54,514 nt of DNA from Paenibacillus sp. YN15 (GTDB lineage: Bacteria; Bacillota; Bacilli; Paenibacillales; NBRC-103111). Of the stretch, positions 1-9,846 are shown in pieces (the stretch's first letter is position 1; the number at the start of each line of letters is the position of its first letter). The translations under genes and the position numbers were made by a program. The notes beneath the pieces were generated by a model. The model worked only from the letters and a program-made list of their open reading frames with translations, had not been told where the DNA came from and did not search any database. The stretch covers positions 1 through 54,514 of the forward strand of contig NZ_QMFA01000047.1 in NCBI RefSeq assembly GCF_003285005.1, written 5' to 3'.

Positions 1-560
1 GCAAATAACGGCTGCTGCTTCCGTTACATTTTTGAACGGGCTATTTTTCCCGAAATAGCGGCGCTCACCGCCGTTAAAAAAGCAGTGAACGCCGCGCCCT
101 AATACGCACCAGGCATCTCGATTAAAATTCGCCAGCCACGCCACCCAGCCCCCCGCCCGGCCGGGTACTCCGCCGACAGGGTGACGGGCAGCCTGCCCTA
201 CCCTGAAATAACACCGGTCCGTGCCGCAGGCCGGATGGTGTTATGGAAGCCTCGAAATCGGCAAAGCCGATTTGAGGGCCATCTTCGACATTTCATCGGT
301 CTTTGGTGCGGCGGAAAACCCTTGACCTTATCCCCAGGGTTTCCCCCGTTTGCCCGGAATAGAGGAAAACGGATTCCGTTATGCGGGGGCCGAAGAGGGG
401 GCCTGAAACGGAGGCCCAAACAGGGGCTAAAGTAGAGGTTGATGCAGAGAACTGACGTAGAGCCCAAAACGGAGGCTGAAGTGGAACCCGACGTGAAGCC
501 TGGAACGGAGGCCGAAGCGAACCCGAAACGGAGCAACCCTCCCTGCCTGGAGCCCCGGCC
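1..560. repeat. Intergenic region with palindromic repeats
   Basis: I see no convincing gene in this stretch. The first 90 bases hold two imperfect stem-loops built on the arms ATAACGG/CCGTTA and TAGCGG/CCGCCGTTA, a motif family that recurs in other intergenic gaps of this window (about 13.6-13.8 kb, 19.9-20.1 kb and 35.8-36.0 kb). Between about 400 and 535 the phrase AACGGAG(G) recurs four times at irregular spacing in a low-complexity context. Short open frames here have no ribosome site and biased composition, so I did not call them. Confidence 0.6.
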
Positions 561-568
561 CAAAAAGC

Positions 569-604
569 AAAAAGCCAGCCACCATTTAGTGGCTGGCTTT
601 TTGC
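569..604. terminator. Bidirectional rho-independent terminator
   Basis: A 14-bp perfect stem (569-582 with 589-602) closes a 6-base loop. The stem ends in A5 on one side and T5 on the other, so it works in both directions. It lies just past the stop codon of the minus-strand ABC-F gene and would end that transcript. Confidence 0.9.
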
Positions 605-644
605 CTTTTCGCCTGTTTGCGCCCGCCTCAGAGATGTCCGCCGG

Positions 645-2651
645 CTATGCCATCAGCTGCTCCCAGGCTTCATAATGGCCCTGAAGCTCCTCCCGTTTGG
701 CATCCAGCGCGGCATTGATTTCCTGTACGGCAACATAGTCGTTATAGACCTCCGGGAGGGTCAGCTGCTCCTCCAGCCCGGCGATTTCCTGCTCCAACCG
801 CTCAATCTCCTGCTCCAGCTGCTCCACCTTGCGCTGGCGGCTGCGCTCCTCGCGCTTGGCCTGTTTGTCGGCTTCATAGTTGTTGGCGGGGTTCGCCGCA
901 CCGCTCTTGGCGCTGTCGGCCGCGGAGGCCGGGTTCCGGATGGATCCGGCGCCTGCGGCTCCGCTTCCCCAATCCGGCCGGGAAGCCGGCTTGGACGCAG
1001 AATCGGCAACCTCCGCGCGGGCTTCCTCCAGCTCCAGCTTTTTCTCAATATAATCGTCATAATTCCCCAGGTAGGCGGTAATGCCGTCCTTGTCCAGCTC
1101 AAGCACCCGGTCTGCCATTTTGTTGAGAAAATACCGGTCGTGGGAAATAAACAGCAGGGTGCCCTCATAATCCATCAAGGCGGCCTCCAGCACCTCCTTG
1201 CTGAACAAATCCAGATGGTTGGTGGGTTCGTCCAGAATCAGCATGTTGGCATTCTGGAGCATCAGCTTGGCCAGGGATACCCTGGCTCTTTCGCCGCCGC
1301 TTAAGGATGAAATCCGCTTGAATACGTCCTCGCCGCTGAACAGGAAGTTGCCCAGCACGGTGCGCACCCGGGCCTCCTCCAGATGCGGGTATTCGTTCCA
1401 TACCTCGTCCAATACCGTGTTGGCCGGGTTCAAATGGGACTGCTCCTGGTCGTAATAGCCGATTTGGACCCGGGTTCCCCAATAGAAGGTTCCGCCACAC
1501 GCCTTGAGCTGCCCTGTCAGCACCTTGAACAGGCTGGACTTGCCGATGCCGTTGGGCCCGATCAGCGCAGCCGTGTCGCCGCGGGAGAGCTTGAAGCCTG
1601 CATTTTGGAATAAAGGAGGCTGTCCCTCGTAGCACACCGCCAGCCCGGAGACATCCAGGACATCCCGCCCCGACGGGTAAGCCGGCTCAAAGGAGAAGGC
1701 CGCTTTTTTCAGCTCCCCCTGGGGCTTGTCCATCCGCTCCATCCGCTCCAGCGCCTTGCGGCGGCTTTGGGCCCGTTTGGTGGTGGTGGCGCGGACGATA
1801 TTTTTCTGGATAAAATCCTCCATCCGGGCGATTTCTTCCTGCTGCTTGTCGTATTGCTTCATCCGGTTTTCGTATTCTGCCGCCTTCAGCTCCATAAAAC
1901 GGCTGTAGTTGCCGGTATAACGGACGGATTGATGCCGTTCGATTTCGTAGATGACGGTCACCAGCGCATCCAGGAAATACCGGTCATGGGATACAACCAG
2001 AATCGCGCCGGGGTACGAGCGGAGATAACCCTCCAGCCAGGTCAGAGTGGCGATGTCCAGATGGTTGGTGGGTTCGTCCAGCATCAGCACATCCGGCTCC
2101 TGGAGCAGCATTTTGGCCAGGGCCAGACGGGTGCGCTGTCCGCCGCTCAGGGTGGCAATCAGGGTATCCGGGGCAAAATCCCCAAAGCCCATTCCCGCCA
2201 GCACGCTGCGAATCCGGGATTCCATGCTGTAGCCGCCTTTTTCCTTAAACTGCTCGGATTTGGCGGCGTATTGATGCAGCAGGGTTTCATATGCCTTTTC
2301 GTTCTCATGCAGCTTCGGGTCGGCCATTGCCGCTTCCATCTCCCGCAGCTCCCGCTCGGTTTGAATGAGGGGAGCAAACACATCCAGCATTTCCGCCCAA
2401 ATGGTCCGCTCGCTTTGCAGGCCGCTGTTCTGGGCCAAATAACCGACACGAATATCCTTGTTCTTGAAGATTTCGCCGCTGTCATACGACATTTCCCCGG
2501 AAATAATTTGCAGCAGCGTGGATTTTCCCGCCCCGTTGACACCAACCAGGCCGATTCTCTCTCTGTCCTGCACCTGTACATTTATATTCGACAGCACGGT
2601 TCGGGTGCCGTAGCTCTTGCTGATGTTTGAGGCCTGAAGCAAAATGGCCAT
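645..2651 (-). CDS. ydiF: ABC-F family ATPase, YdiF-like
   Basis: This is a soluble tandem-ATPase protein of 668 residues and no membrane segments. ABC-F proteins bind the ribosome and act in translation rather than transport. The first nucleotide-binding domain has Walker A GVNGAGKST at residues 37-45 and signature LSGGQRTRL. The second has GPNGIGKSS and LSGGERARV. Both carry LDEPTNHLD Walker B segments, and the usual charged interdomain linker lies between them. The C-terminus is a low-complexity Ala/Ser stretch followed by a coiled coil rich in EQEIERLEQEI-type heptads. I chose ATG at 2651, which follows a GGAGGGACGAAGGA ribosome site, over the in-frame start 66 bases upstream. The neighbourhood (ydiF near moaC, tatAC and groESL) matches B. 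subtilis ydiF. The exact ABC-F subclass is inferred from length, the coiled-coil tail and this synteny. Confidence 0.9.
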   Translation of the reverse strand: MAILLQASNISKSYGTRTVLSNINVQVQDRERIGLVGVNGAGKSTLLQIISGEMSYDSGEIFKNKDIRVGYLAQNSGLQSERTIWAEMLDVFAPLIQTERELREMEAAMADPKLHENEKAYETLLHQYAAKSEQFKEKGGYSMESRIRSVLAGMGFGDFAPDTLIATLSGGQRTRLALAKMLLQEPDVLMLDEPTNHLDIATLTWLEGYLRSYPGAILVVSHDRYFLDALVTVIYEIERHQSVRYTGNYSRFMELKAAEYENRMKQYDKQQEEIARMEDFIQKNIVRATTTKRAQSRRKALERMERMDKPQGELKKAAFSFEPAYPSGRDVLDVSGLAVCYEGQPPLFQNAGFKLSRGDTAALIGPNGIGKSSLFKVLTGQLKACGGTFYWGTRVQIGYYDQEQSHLNPANTVLDEVWNEYPHLEEARVRTVLGNFLFSGEDVFKRISSLSGGERARVSLAKLMLQNANMLILDEPTNHLDLFSKEVLEAALMDYEGTLLFISHDRYFLNKMADRVLELDKDGITAYLGNYDDYIEKKLELEEARAEVADSASKPASRPDWGSGAAGAGSIRNPASAADSAKSGAANPANNYEADKQAKREERSRQRKVEQLEQEIERLEQEIAGLEEQLTLPEVYNDYVAVQEINAALDAKREELQGHYEAWEQLMA

Positions 2652-3252
2652 GTTCCTTCGTCCCTCCGTATTTCCCGCTTGAAATTCCCATGCTGGGGCA
2701 CATTCTGAAAAGCGCAAATTGGCATTTCCGCCGCTGTTTTTGCGCTCTTTGTATACCAGTGTAACATATCCGGCTCCCTTTTCTCACCCCATGAAATATT
2801 TATAGCCAAAAAGTCCAATGGCATTAAGGACAGGGGCGGTTTTTTCAGCAGTAGATGCGGTGTCGATGTTCCATTGATTGTTTGTTGCGGACAGAGGGGG
2901 CGTTATTTTCCGCATACGGTTCTTTTATCGATTTTCAAGGACACACGATTCGTTATTTCGCTTCAGAAGCATGGAGAACCGCTGTTTTTTCACAACTAAA
3001 GGATTCTGTGTCCACTTACGAGAAAAAAAGGCCGGTTTTCGAAAAATAACGGAACCAGGGTCCGCACAATGAGGCGTATGATGCTGAATGTTCAGGAGAT
3101 AATGGGTCCGAGAAAAACTGGTGTGAGAATCACAGGTGACGCTATTTTACGGTCATGCGTATTGCCGGCATTGCCAGGAGGGAATGATTTTGCGGTGGCG
3201 GAGGATTCTTCGGGAACTTTATCGAAGATGTTTTGCCTGGGGGGATTGTTTT
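2652..3252. other. Divergent intergenic region, no gene seen
   Basis: This gap separates the minus-strand ABC-F gene from the plus-strand folate/molybdopterin genes. Several short frames are open, but none has a ribosome site or recognisable protein. One long-range inverted pair is visible, GGACACA at 2939-2945 and TGTGTCC at 3007-3013. I could not assign it to a known RNA family. Confidence 0.5.
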
Positions 3253-3279
3253 TTGCAGGGTGGAATAATATGCTACAAT
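3253..3279 (+). promoter_or_regulatory. Candidate sigma-A promoter for the cyclo-ligase/moa operon
   Basis: TTGCAG (3253-3258) and TACAAT (3274-3279) are separated by 15 bases (16 if TTTGCA is taken as -35). They lie 65 bases before the cyclo-ligase start. The -10 is good and the spacing is short, so this is a plausible but unproven promoter. Confidence 0.45.
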
Positions 3280-3343
3280 AGAACTAATCTAACCGAACGG
3301 ATTAACGGGCTTCGCCGGCGGAGGGAAGGAGTGTGCATCAGGC

Positions 3344-3988
3344 ATGTCCCAATGGAAAAAAGAGCTTCGCCGCACGATGCTGGAACAGCGGGAGAGGCTG
3401 GGGGCGGAGGAGAGAAGGGTGAAATCCGCCAGTCTTTGCAGCCGGATTGTGGACATGCTGGAAGGGCAGGGGATTCTCCGGGGCCAGGGACAGCTGCTTA
3501 CCTTTATGCCCTTCGGCCATGAGGCGGACATTCATCCGGTGGCAGAGCGGTGCTGGGCTGCAGGCGGTTCCGTGGCGGTTCCCAAAACTGTTCCGGCGCA
3601 GAAGAAGCTGGAGCTGTTCACCGTCCGCAGTCTGGAGGAGCTGACTCCCGGGTTATGGGGAATTCTCGAGCCGGATGCGGAGAAGGGGGCTGTTCCGGCA
3701 GACCCGGCGCAGCTGCTGGCTGTGCTGGTGCCGGGAGTTGCTTTTGACCGCAGCGGGGGAAGGGTAGGCTATGGCGGCGGATATTATGACCGTCTGCTGG
3801 CGGGTCTTGAGGAGCAGGGCATTCGGCCCTTGAGGATCGCCCCGGCTTTTGAGATGCAGATTTGTGAGGAGCTTGCCCTTGAAGCCCATGATATAAGGGT
3901 GGATGCAGTTGTAACCGAATCAGGCTGGTATGTGACGGAAGGGGGTGGAGGCGGTGTCGGAGCATTCCGGGGAATTCAGCCATTTTAA
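3344..3988 (+). CDS. 5-formyltetrahydrofolate cyclo-ligase
   Basis: The 214-residue protein belongs to the MTHFS/YqgN/YgfA family, which uses ATP to convert 5-formyl-THF to 5,10-methenyl-THF. The N-terminal [13 protein letters not shown] helix and the C-terminal nucleotide/folate-binding segment [16 protein letters not shown] are typical of the family. The start ATG follows a GGAGGGAAGGAG-like region. The C-terminus is longer than usual and Gly-rich ([11 protein letters not shown]) because this DNA also encodes the ribosome site and beginning of moaC, which overlaps it by about 35 bases. The gene is therefore probably translationally coupled to moaC. Confidence 0.92.
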   Translation: MSQWKKELRRTMLEQRERLGAEERRVKSASLCSRIVDMLEGQGILRGQGQLLTFMPFGHEADIHPVAERCWAAGGSVAVPKTVPAQKKLELFTVRSLEELTPGLWGILEPDAEKGAVPADPAQLLAVLVPGVAFDRSGGRVGYGGGYYDRLLAGLEEQGIRPLRIAPAFEMQICEELALEAHDIRVDAVVTESGWYVTEGGGGGVGAFRGIQPF

Positions 3989-4484
3989 TGACCAGGGAAG
4001 AGCGCGGATGGTGGATGTGACGGACAAGGCGGCAACGGAGCGCAGCGCGGTGGCGGAAACGGCGGTGCGCATGCGTCCGGACACGCTGCAGCAGATCAAA
4101 ACCGGCGGGATCGCCAAGGGCGATGTGCGGGCGGTGGCCCAGATTGCCGGTATCATGGCGGCCAAAAAAACCTCCGACTGGATTCCCATGTGCCATCCGT
4201 TGGCGCTGACGGGTGTGGACATCCGTTTTTCCGATAATGACAGGGATGCGCTATATATAGAAGCAACGGTGCGGACCACCGGCAAAACCGGTGTGGAGAT
4301 GGAGGCCTTGACCGCCGTTTCCGCAGCGGCCTTGACGGTGTACGATATGTGCAAGGCGCTGGACAAGGACATGGAGCTTGGCCCAACACGCTTGCTGGCC
4401 AAGCAGGGTGGCAAAAGCGGCCCGTACGCAAGGCCCGGCCAATCCGCATTCCAAGACGAGGGAGGAGACCGCTATGGGGTTTAG
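3954..4484 (+). CDS. moaC: Cyclic pyranopterin monophosphate synthase MoaC
   Basis: MoaC acts with MoaA in the first step of molybdenum cofactor synthesis, producing cyclic pyranopterin monophosphate. The family segments [19 protein letters not shown] and [18 protein letters not shown] are both present, followed by YDMCKALD, which holds the conserved catalytic Lys-Asp region. Length is about 176 residues, close to the family norm. The likely start is GTG at 3954 ([11 protein letters not shown]), with GGAAGGGGG upstream. A GTG three codons earlier is the alternative. The gene begins inside the cyclo-ligase gene and ends 11 bases inside the next gene, so all three are coupled. Confidence 0.93.
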   Translation: MSEHSGEFSHFNDQGRARMVDVTDKAATERSAVAETAVRMRPDTLQQIKTGGIAKGDVRAVAQIAGIMAAKKTSDWIPMCHPLALTGVDIRFSDNDRDALYIEATVRTTGKTGVEMEALTAVSAAALTVYDMCKALDKDMELGPTRLLAKQGGKSGPYARPGQSAFQDEGGDRYGV

Positions 4485-4986
4485 AGTAGGCATACTGGCC
4501 GCCAGCGACCGCGGCGCGCGCAAGGAGCGGGAGCATACCAGCGCGCAAGTGATCCGCGAGCTGGTAGAAGAAGAGCTGATGGGCACAATTGTGGAATTCC
4601 GGATTGTTCCGGATGAGAAGCAGGAAATTATGGCGGCCCTCATTGAAATGACGGATTATTATGAGGCGAATCTGGTCATCACCACCGGAGGGATTGGATT
4701 GAAGCCCCGGGATGTGACGCCGGAGGCGACTCTGGAGGTAGTGGAGCGTCTTGCTCCAGGCTTTGCCGAAGCCATCCGCAGCGCGATGATTGCGGCGAAT
4801 TTGCCGGAGGCGCTGTGTATGAGGGGGATTTCCGGGCTGCGGGGGCAGTCGCTGATCCTGAACCTGCCCGCCGACCCCAAGGGCGTCCATGAAAGCATGA
4901 AGGCGGTGATGGGCTATCTTCCCACAGCTCTGAACCAGCTGGAGGGCCGGGAGAGCGGAGATGAGGGGGAGGGGGCTTCATTTTAG
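4474..4986 (+). CDS. MoaB/Mog family molybdopterin biosynthesis protein
   Basis: This 170-residue protein is the single-domain MoaB/MogA type. The family adenylylates molybdopterin before molybdenum insertion, although some MoaB members have weaker or uncertain activity. The MPT-binding signature [17 protein letters not shown] is intact, preceded by the N-terminal strand [16 protein letters not shown] and followed by [16 protein letters not shown] with [13 protein letters not shown] 4474 follows a strong GGAGGAG site inside the last codons of moaC, which supports translational coupling. I cannot decide between the moaB and mog names from sequence alone. Confidence 0.9.
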   Translation: MGFRVGILAASDRGARKEREHTSAQVIRELVEEELMGTIVEFRIVPDEKQEIMAALIEMTDYYEANLVITTGGIGLKPRDVTPEATLEVVERLAPGFAEAIRSAMIAANLPEALCMRGISGLRGQSLILNLPADPKGVHESMKAVMGYLPTALNQLEGRESGDEGEGASF

Positions 4987-5089
4987 CCCAATCTGGCCGT
5001 TGCCGGTCCGGCTATAAAGCGGTACAATGGTACTGCCGGCGGACTTTTAAAACGCTTGCATAACGATCCATAAAAGGGGAGATGGCCTC

Positions 5090-5338
5090 ATGTTTAACGG
5101 AATTGGCGCAACCGGCATTGTGTTGATTATTCTGGTTGCATTGCTTTTGTTCGGGCCCAACAAGCTTCCGGAGCTGGGCAGGGCGTTTGGCCGCACGCTT
5201 CGCGAATTCAAGGAAGGCGCCAAGGACATCATGGACGAGGAGCCCAAGCCCCGCAAGGAAATCCGCTCTGAAGAGGTACATGTCCAGCAGGCCCAGAAGT
5301 CCGAGAGCTCTGAAGGCTCCGCCAAGCTGCCGGATTGA
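5090..5338 (+). CDS. tatA: Sec-independent translocase protein TatA
   Basis: The 82-residue protein has the TatA layout: a short N-terminal membrane helix (about residues 5-20), the hinge FGPNKLPELGRAFG, an amphipathic helix TLREFKEGAKDIMDEE, and a charged unstructured tail. TatA oligomers form the variable pore that passes folded twin-arginine substrates. It sits 48 bases upstream of tatC, making a minimal TatAC system of the Gram-positive type with no TatB. The start has an AAAAGGGGAG ribosome site. Its place after the molybdopterin genes fits export of folded molybdoenzymes, which is an inference. Confidence 0.95.
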   Translation: MFNGIGATGIVLIILVALLLFGPNKLPELGRAFGRTLREFKEGAKDIMDEEPKPRKEIRSEEVHVQQAQKSESSEGSAKLPD

Positions 5339-5385
5339 ACCGGTTTTGCGAGCAGACATAATTGACGGATCGGGCAGGTGGTGGC

Positions 5386-6168
5386 ATGCAGGAGATGAAG
5401 GATGAAGACATGTCTCTGGTGGAGCATCTTGCGGAGCTGCGCAAACGGGTTATTCTGGTGCTGGCGGTTTTCGTGGTCTCCGTGGTTGGCGGGCTGTTTG
5501 CCTCCTCTTATGTGATTGATCTCATCAAAAGCGCCGAACCGGCCAAGTCCATGGCCTGGCATGCCATATCCCTCTGGGACGGCATCCGCATCTATATGCA
5601 GTTTGCCGTCGGCATTTCCCTGGTAGTGGCGCTTCCGTTCACCCTGTATCAGGTGTGGGCGTTTGTGAAGCCGGGTTTGAAGGAGCATGAGCAAAAGGCG
5701 GCGCTCCGGTTTATCCCCTTTTCGGTGGTGCTGTGGCTGGTGGGACTGGCCTTCGCTTACGGCGTGGTGTTCCAGATGGCGGTGTATTTCACCAGCAAGG
5801 TCAACCGGGGGCTGGGCCTGACGGAGATTTATGGGGTCAGCCAATATTTCAGCTTTATGTTCAATATTCTGATCCCGGTGTCGCTGCTGTTTGAGCTGCC
5901 GGTGGTGGTCATGTTCCTGACCCAGCTTCGGATTCTGAATCCCCGCTTGATGAAAAAGCTGCGCCGTTTCGCGTATCTGGCGCTGGTGATTGTGGCGACG
6001 GCCATTACGCCGCCGGATTTCATCTCGGATTTTCTGGTGGCGGTTCCGCTGATTCTGCTGTATGAGTTCAGTGTGCTGCTGTCCGCCAGGGTGTACCGCA
6101 AGCAGCTGGACAAGGACAAGGCGTGGGAAGAGGAGTTCTACGGCAAGAAGCAGGAGCATCCCGTCTAG
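5386..6168 (+). CDS. tatC: Twin-arginine translocase subunit TatC
   Basis: TatC is the multi-spanning receptor for twin-arginine signal peptides. The N-terminal MSLVEHLAELRKRVI is the conserved cytoplasmic start (ELR motif). It is followed by six hydrophobic segments and the conserved loops FVKPGLKEHEQ and ITPPDFISDFLVA. The protein is about 260 residues, normal for the family. ATG 5386 was chosen over ATG 5395; the ribosome site (GGTGG) is weak for either. The TAG stop coincides with the first bases of a 166-bp inverted-repeat element, so the last residues may have been altered by its insertion. Confidence 0.94.
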   Translation: MQEMKDEDMSLVEHLAELRKRVILVLAVFVVSVVGGLFASSYVIDLIKSAEPAKSMAWHAISLWDGIRIYMQFAVGISLVVALPFTLYQVWAFVKPGLKEHEQKAALRFIPFSVVLWLVGLAFAYGVVFQMAVYFTSKVNRGLGLTEIYGVSQYFSFMFNILIPVSLLFELPVVVMFLTQLRILNPRLMKKLRRFAYLALVIVATAITPPDFISDFLVAVPLILLYEFSVLLSARVYRKQLDKDKAWEEEFYGKKQEHPV

Positions 6169-6331
6169 GGCGTGTCTGATAACTCCGAGGGGAGCAGCTA
6201 AGGCCCAAATTTTCGTTCATGGCAAGGAACTTTCGTGAAGGCGTACCGGGGGTACGTCAAGCGGAAGTAACGATGCAAGAGACGAAAAGGCGGTGAAAGA
6301 TGCCTTCAAGCGGGTTTTCAGACACGCCCTA
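6166..6331. mobile_element. MITE-like inverted-repeat element
   Basis: A 166-bp segment starts with TAGGGCGTGTCTGATAAC and ends with its inverted complement, with one mismatch in 18. Both ends carry TA, consistent with a TA target duplication as made by IS630/Tc1-type transposases. The inside has no open frame but contains a near-palindrome, GTACCGGGGGTAC. From memory, similar ends occur in many copies in Paenibacillus genomes, but I could not search. Its left end supplies the tatC stop codon. It may also form a long hairpin that ends or protects the tat transcript. Confidence 0.7.
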
Positions 6332-6530
6332 GCATATGTTTTCCGAAGCTGCGCTTGCTTCGCAAGCGCTTAGGCGGGACAGGGAGGCGTTATCCAATGA
6401 AACCGTGGTCCGGGAGGGCGGCGGTTTTTTGCTGTTCCAAGGAGGCGGCTTCTGCGGTCTGCGTGGCTGAACCATTGGTCGCCTTGGAAACGGGGTGGTT
6501 GCATGGGAGCCGTGGTGTAAGAGTCGCCTT

Positions 6531-6722
6531 GTGTATGTGAAAAATCGAGTATAATTCTGCAGAATGGGGGGATAAGCAGCAATTGTATTCGAAAAATCAT
6601 TCATAATTGGGCTTGCCATAGGCACACGGGCTAAATATATGCGAAAAACCGCATACAATTGAGCAAAATGGAGGTTTGACGAAAGTTATATATGAAAAAC
6701 CGAGTACATCTGCAGCACATGC
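6531..6722 (+). repeat. Four degenerate ~50-bp-period repeats
   Basis: The phrase TATATGCGAAAAACCGAGTA, followed by ACAATT or a CTGCAG-containing tail, recurs with variations at about 6533, 6586, 6637 and 6686. The spacing is close to 50 bases. Each unit is an AT-rich core followed by a purine-rich end (AATGGGG, AATGGAGG). The array lies in the roughly 530-base gap between the MITE-like element and the groESL promoter. No gene is seen in this gap, and I do not recognise the repeat. Confidence 0.5.
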
Positions 6723-6867
6723 AGCCGCCCACCGTGTACTTTCCTCCGTTTCGGCCCGGGCCCTACTTGTTGCGCGGCCATGGAGCCTCATTGCGGAATA
6801 TTTTTCCTTTCGGTGGAGAGAATGAGGAAGGTGCCTGGGGAATCTTTGATTTTTTGGCCCAAAGGAC

Positions 6868-6896
6868 TTGCAAATTGTTCCCAAACTGATTAATAT
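6868..6896 (+). promoter_or_regulatory. Sigma-A promoter of groESL
   Basis: TTGCAA (6868-6873) and TAATAT (6891-6896) are separated by exactly 17 bases, placing the transcription start near 6903 and just in front of the CIRCE operator. This is the standard arrangement for HrcA-controlled groE operons. Confidence 0.8.
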
Positions 6897-6907
6897 AAGA
6901 ATTGTTG

Positions 6908-6934
6908 TTAGCACTAAGTTGGTTCGAGTGCTAA
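6908..6934 (+). promoter_or_regulatory. CIRCE operator (HrcA binding site)
   Basis: TTAGCACTA, nine bases, then GAGTGCTAA. This matches the CIRCE consensus (TTAGCACTC-N9-GAGTGCTAA) with a single change at the end of the left arm. HrcA binds here to repress groESL and releases it on heat shock, when GroEL is occupied by unfolded protein. Confidence 0.95.
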
Positions 6935-6996
6935 CAGAGCGCATCATGCGCAACCTTACATCCAACTAAACCATTTTTCAAGGAGGCATTTGATCC

Positions 6997-7281
6997 ATGA
7001 TCAAACCGTTAGGCGACCGCGTAGTACTTGAAGCCATTGCGAAGGAGGAAACCACGGCGAGCGGCATCGTTCTTCCCGATACTGCCAAGGAAAAGCCGCA
7101 AGAGGGCAAAGTTGTTGCTGTAGGCAGCGGACACCTGAAGGATGGACAGCGCGTAGCTTTGGAGGTTAAGGAAGGCGACCGCGTTCTTTTCTCCAAATAT
7201 GCCGGTACCGAAGTGAAGTACCAAGGCAAAGAGCTGTTGATCATGCGTGAAAGCGACATCCTGGCCGTACTGGGCGAATAA
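6997..7281 (+). CDS. groES: Co-chaperonin GroES
   Basis: This is the 94-residue Hsp10 lid of the GroEL cage. It begins [12 protein letters not shown] and has the mobile loop region [17 protein letters not shown] and the C-terminal [19 protein letters not shown], all typical. A GGAGG ribosome site precedes ATG 6997. It is the first gene of the CIRCE-controlled operon, 86 bases ahead of groEL. Confidence 0.98.
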   Translation: MIKPLGDRVVLEAIAKEETTASGIVLPDTAKEKPQEGKVVAVGSGHLKDGQRVALEVKEGDRVLFSKYAGTEVKYQGKELLIMRESDILAVLGE

Positions 7282-7337
7282 GCTTCCTAAGGCGCTGCCG
7301 ACCGGCAGGCTTGGCCGAACATACATTGCAACATTAA

Positions 7338-9008
<1,671 letters not shown>

Positions 9009-9044
9009 TCCACCCCCTGCTCCAACCCTATATAGAATTTAGGA

Positions 9045-9069
9045 AGAGACCCTTCGGGGTCTCTTTTTT
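9045..9069 (+). terminator. Rho-independent terminator of groESL
   Basis: An 8-bp perfect stem (9045-9052 with 9057-9064) closes a stable TTCG tetraloop and is followed directly by a T6 tract. It ends the groESL transcript. Confidence 0.95.
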
Positions 9070-9097
9070 GTCTTATAATAAATGGCAAAAGGAGTGG

Positions 9098-9709
9098 ATG
9101 AGGGCAATGAGCAGCCGGGAGCAGGATTTTTTGAGGGGAATCGCTTATTTGGCCTTGGGAAATGCGCGGCAGCAGGAGGCTTGCCGAGCGCTTCGGAAGC
9201 TTAGGATGATGGAGGAGCTGGAGCAATACCATCCTGTGCTGGTGGGGACGGTTCCTATTGACGTGGATATTCCCGGGAGCGATCTGGATGTAATCTGCCA
9301 GGTGAAGGAAGGGAAGCAGAAGGCGTTTGAGGCTCTGTTGAAAAAGGTATTCGGAGGGCTGGATGGCTTTGAGTATGCCGCCAGAGTGGTGGACGGCTTG
9401 CCCCGGCAGGTGGGCCGGTTCCGGCATGGGGGTTGGATGGTGGAGGTTTTTGGCCAGCCGGTGCCGGTTGAGGAGCAGAATGGTTACCGCCATATGGTGG
9501 TGGAGGACCGGCTTCTTGAGCTGCTGGGTGACGGGGGCCGAGAAGCCATCCGCAGGCTGAAGCTGCAGGGGCTCAAAACAGAGTCTGCCTTCGCCCGGCT
9601 GCTCCAATTGGAAGGGGACCCGTACCTGAAGCTGCTGGAGATGTACAATTGGACGCCGGAACAGCTGGAGGAGCTTGTAAGGGGCCGAGAATGGCGGAGC
9701 CCGGTATAG
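9098..9709 (+). CDS. DUF4269 family, nucleotidyltransferase-like protein
   Basis: The protein is about 203 residues and resembles DUF4269, a family with a nucleotidyltransferase-like fold and unknown biochemical role. The segment GTVPIDVDIPGSDLDVICQ has the spacing of a minimal nucleotidyltransferase core (G, then D-x-D-like acidic residues). It is followed by the conserved VEVFGQPVPVEEQNGYRHM. The start could be ATG 9098, with AAGGAG close upstream, or ATG 9107. It stands alone after the groESL terminator. The physiological substrate is unknown. Confidence 0.7.
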   Translation: MRAMSSREQDFLRGIAYLALGNARQQEACRALRKLRMMEELEQYHPVLVGTVPIDVDIPGSDLDVICQVKEGKQKAFEALLKKVFGGLDGFEYAARVVDGLPRQVGRFRHGGWMVEVFGQPVPVEEQNGYRHMVVEDRLLELLGDGGREAIRRLKLQGLKTESAFARLLQLEGDPYLKLLEMYNWTPEQLEELVRGREWRSPV

Positions 9710-9846
9710 GCAGGCGAATATTCGGGGGAGAAGGGAATGTATCAGGCCTTAGGTTTCCAAATTCTTCATATATTCTTAAGCTCAAACCAGAACAGATGTG
9801 CTATAATAACATGCAAATCATGTACCAGCTACGAGGAGCGGATGGA

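Noticed and set aside
181-675. Short open frames on both strands before the ABC-F gene
   Set aside because: No ribosome sites, low-complexity composition, and overlap with repeats and a terminator; none resembles a protein.
675-2630. Long open frames antisense to the ABC-F gene
   Set aside because: They mirror the GC-rich codon pattern of a clear ATPase gene on the other strand and have no domains.
2900-3340. 6S RNA near the cyclo-ligase gene, as in some bacteria
   Set aside because: The region does not show a long, imperfect hairpin with a central bubble that I could draw; only one weak long-range pair.
5047-6159. Open frame of 370 codons antisense to tatA-tatC
   Set aside because: Composition typical of an antisense frame (Gln/His-rich); tatA and tatC are certain.
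6531-6722. CRISPR array
   Set aside because: Repeats are diverged and only four in number, with no exact direct repeats and no cas genes nearby.
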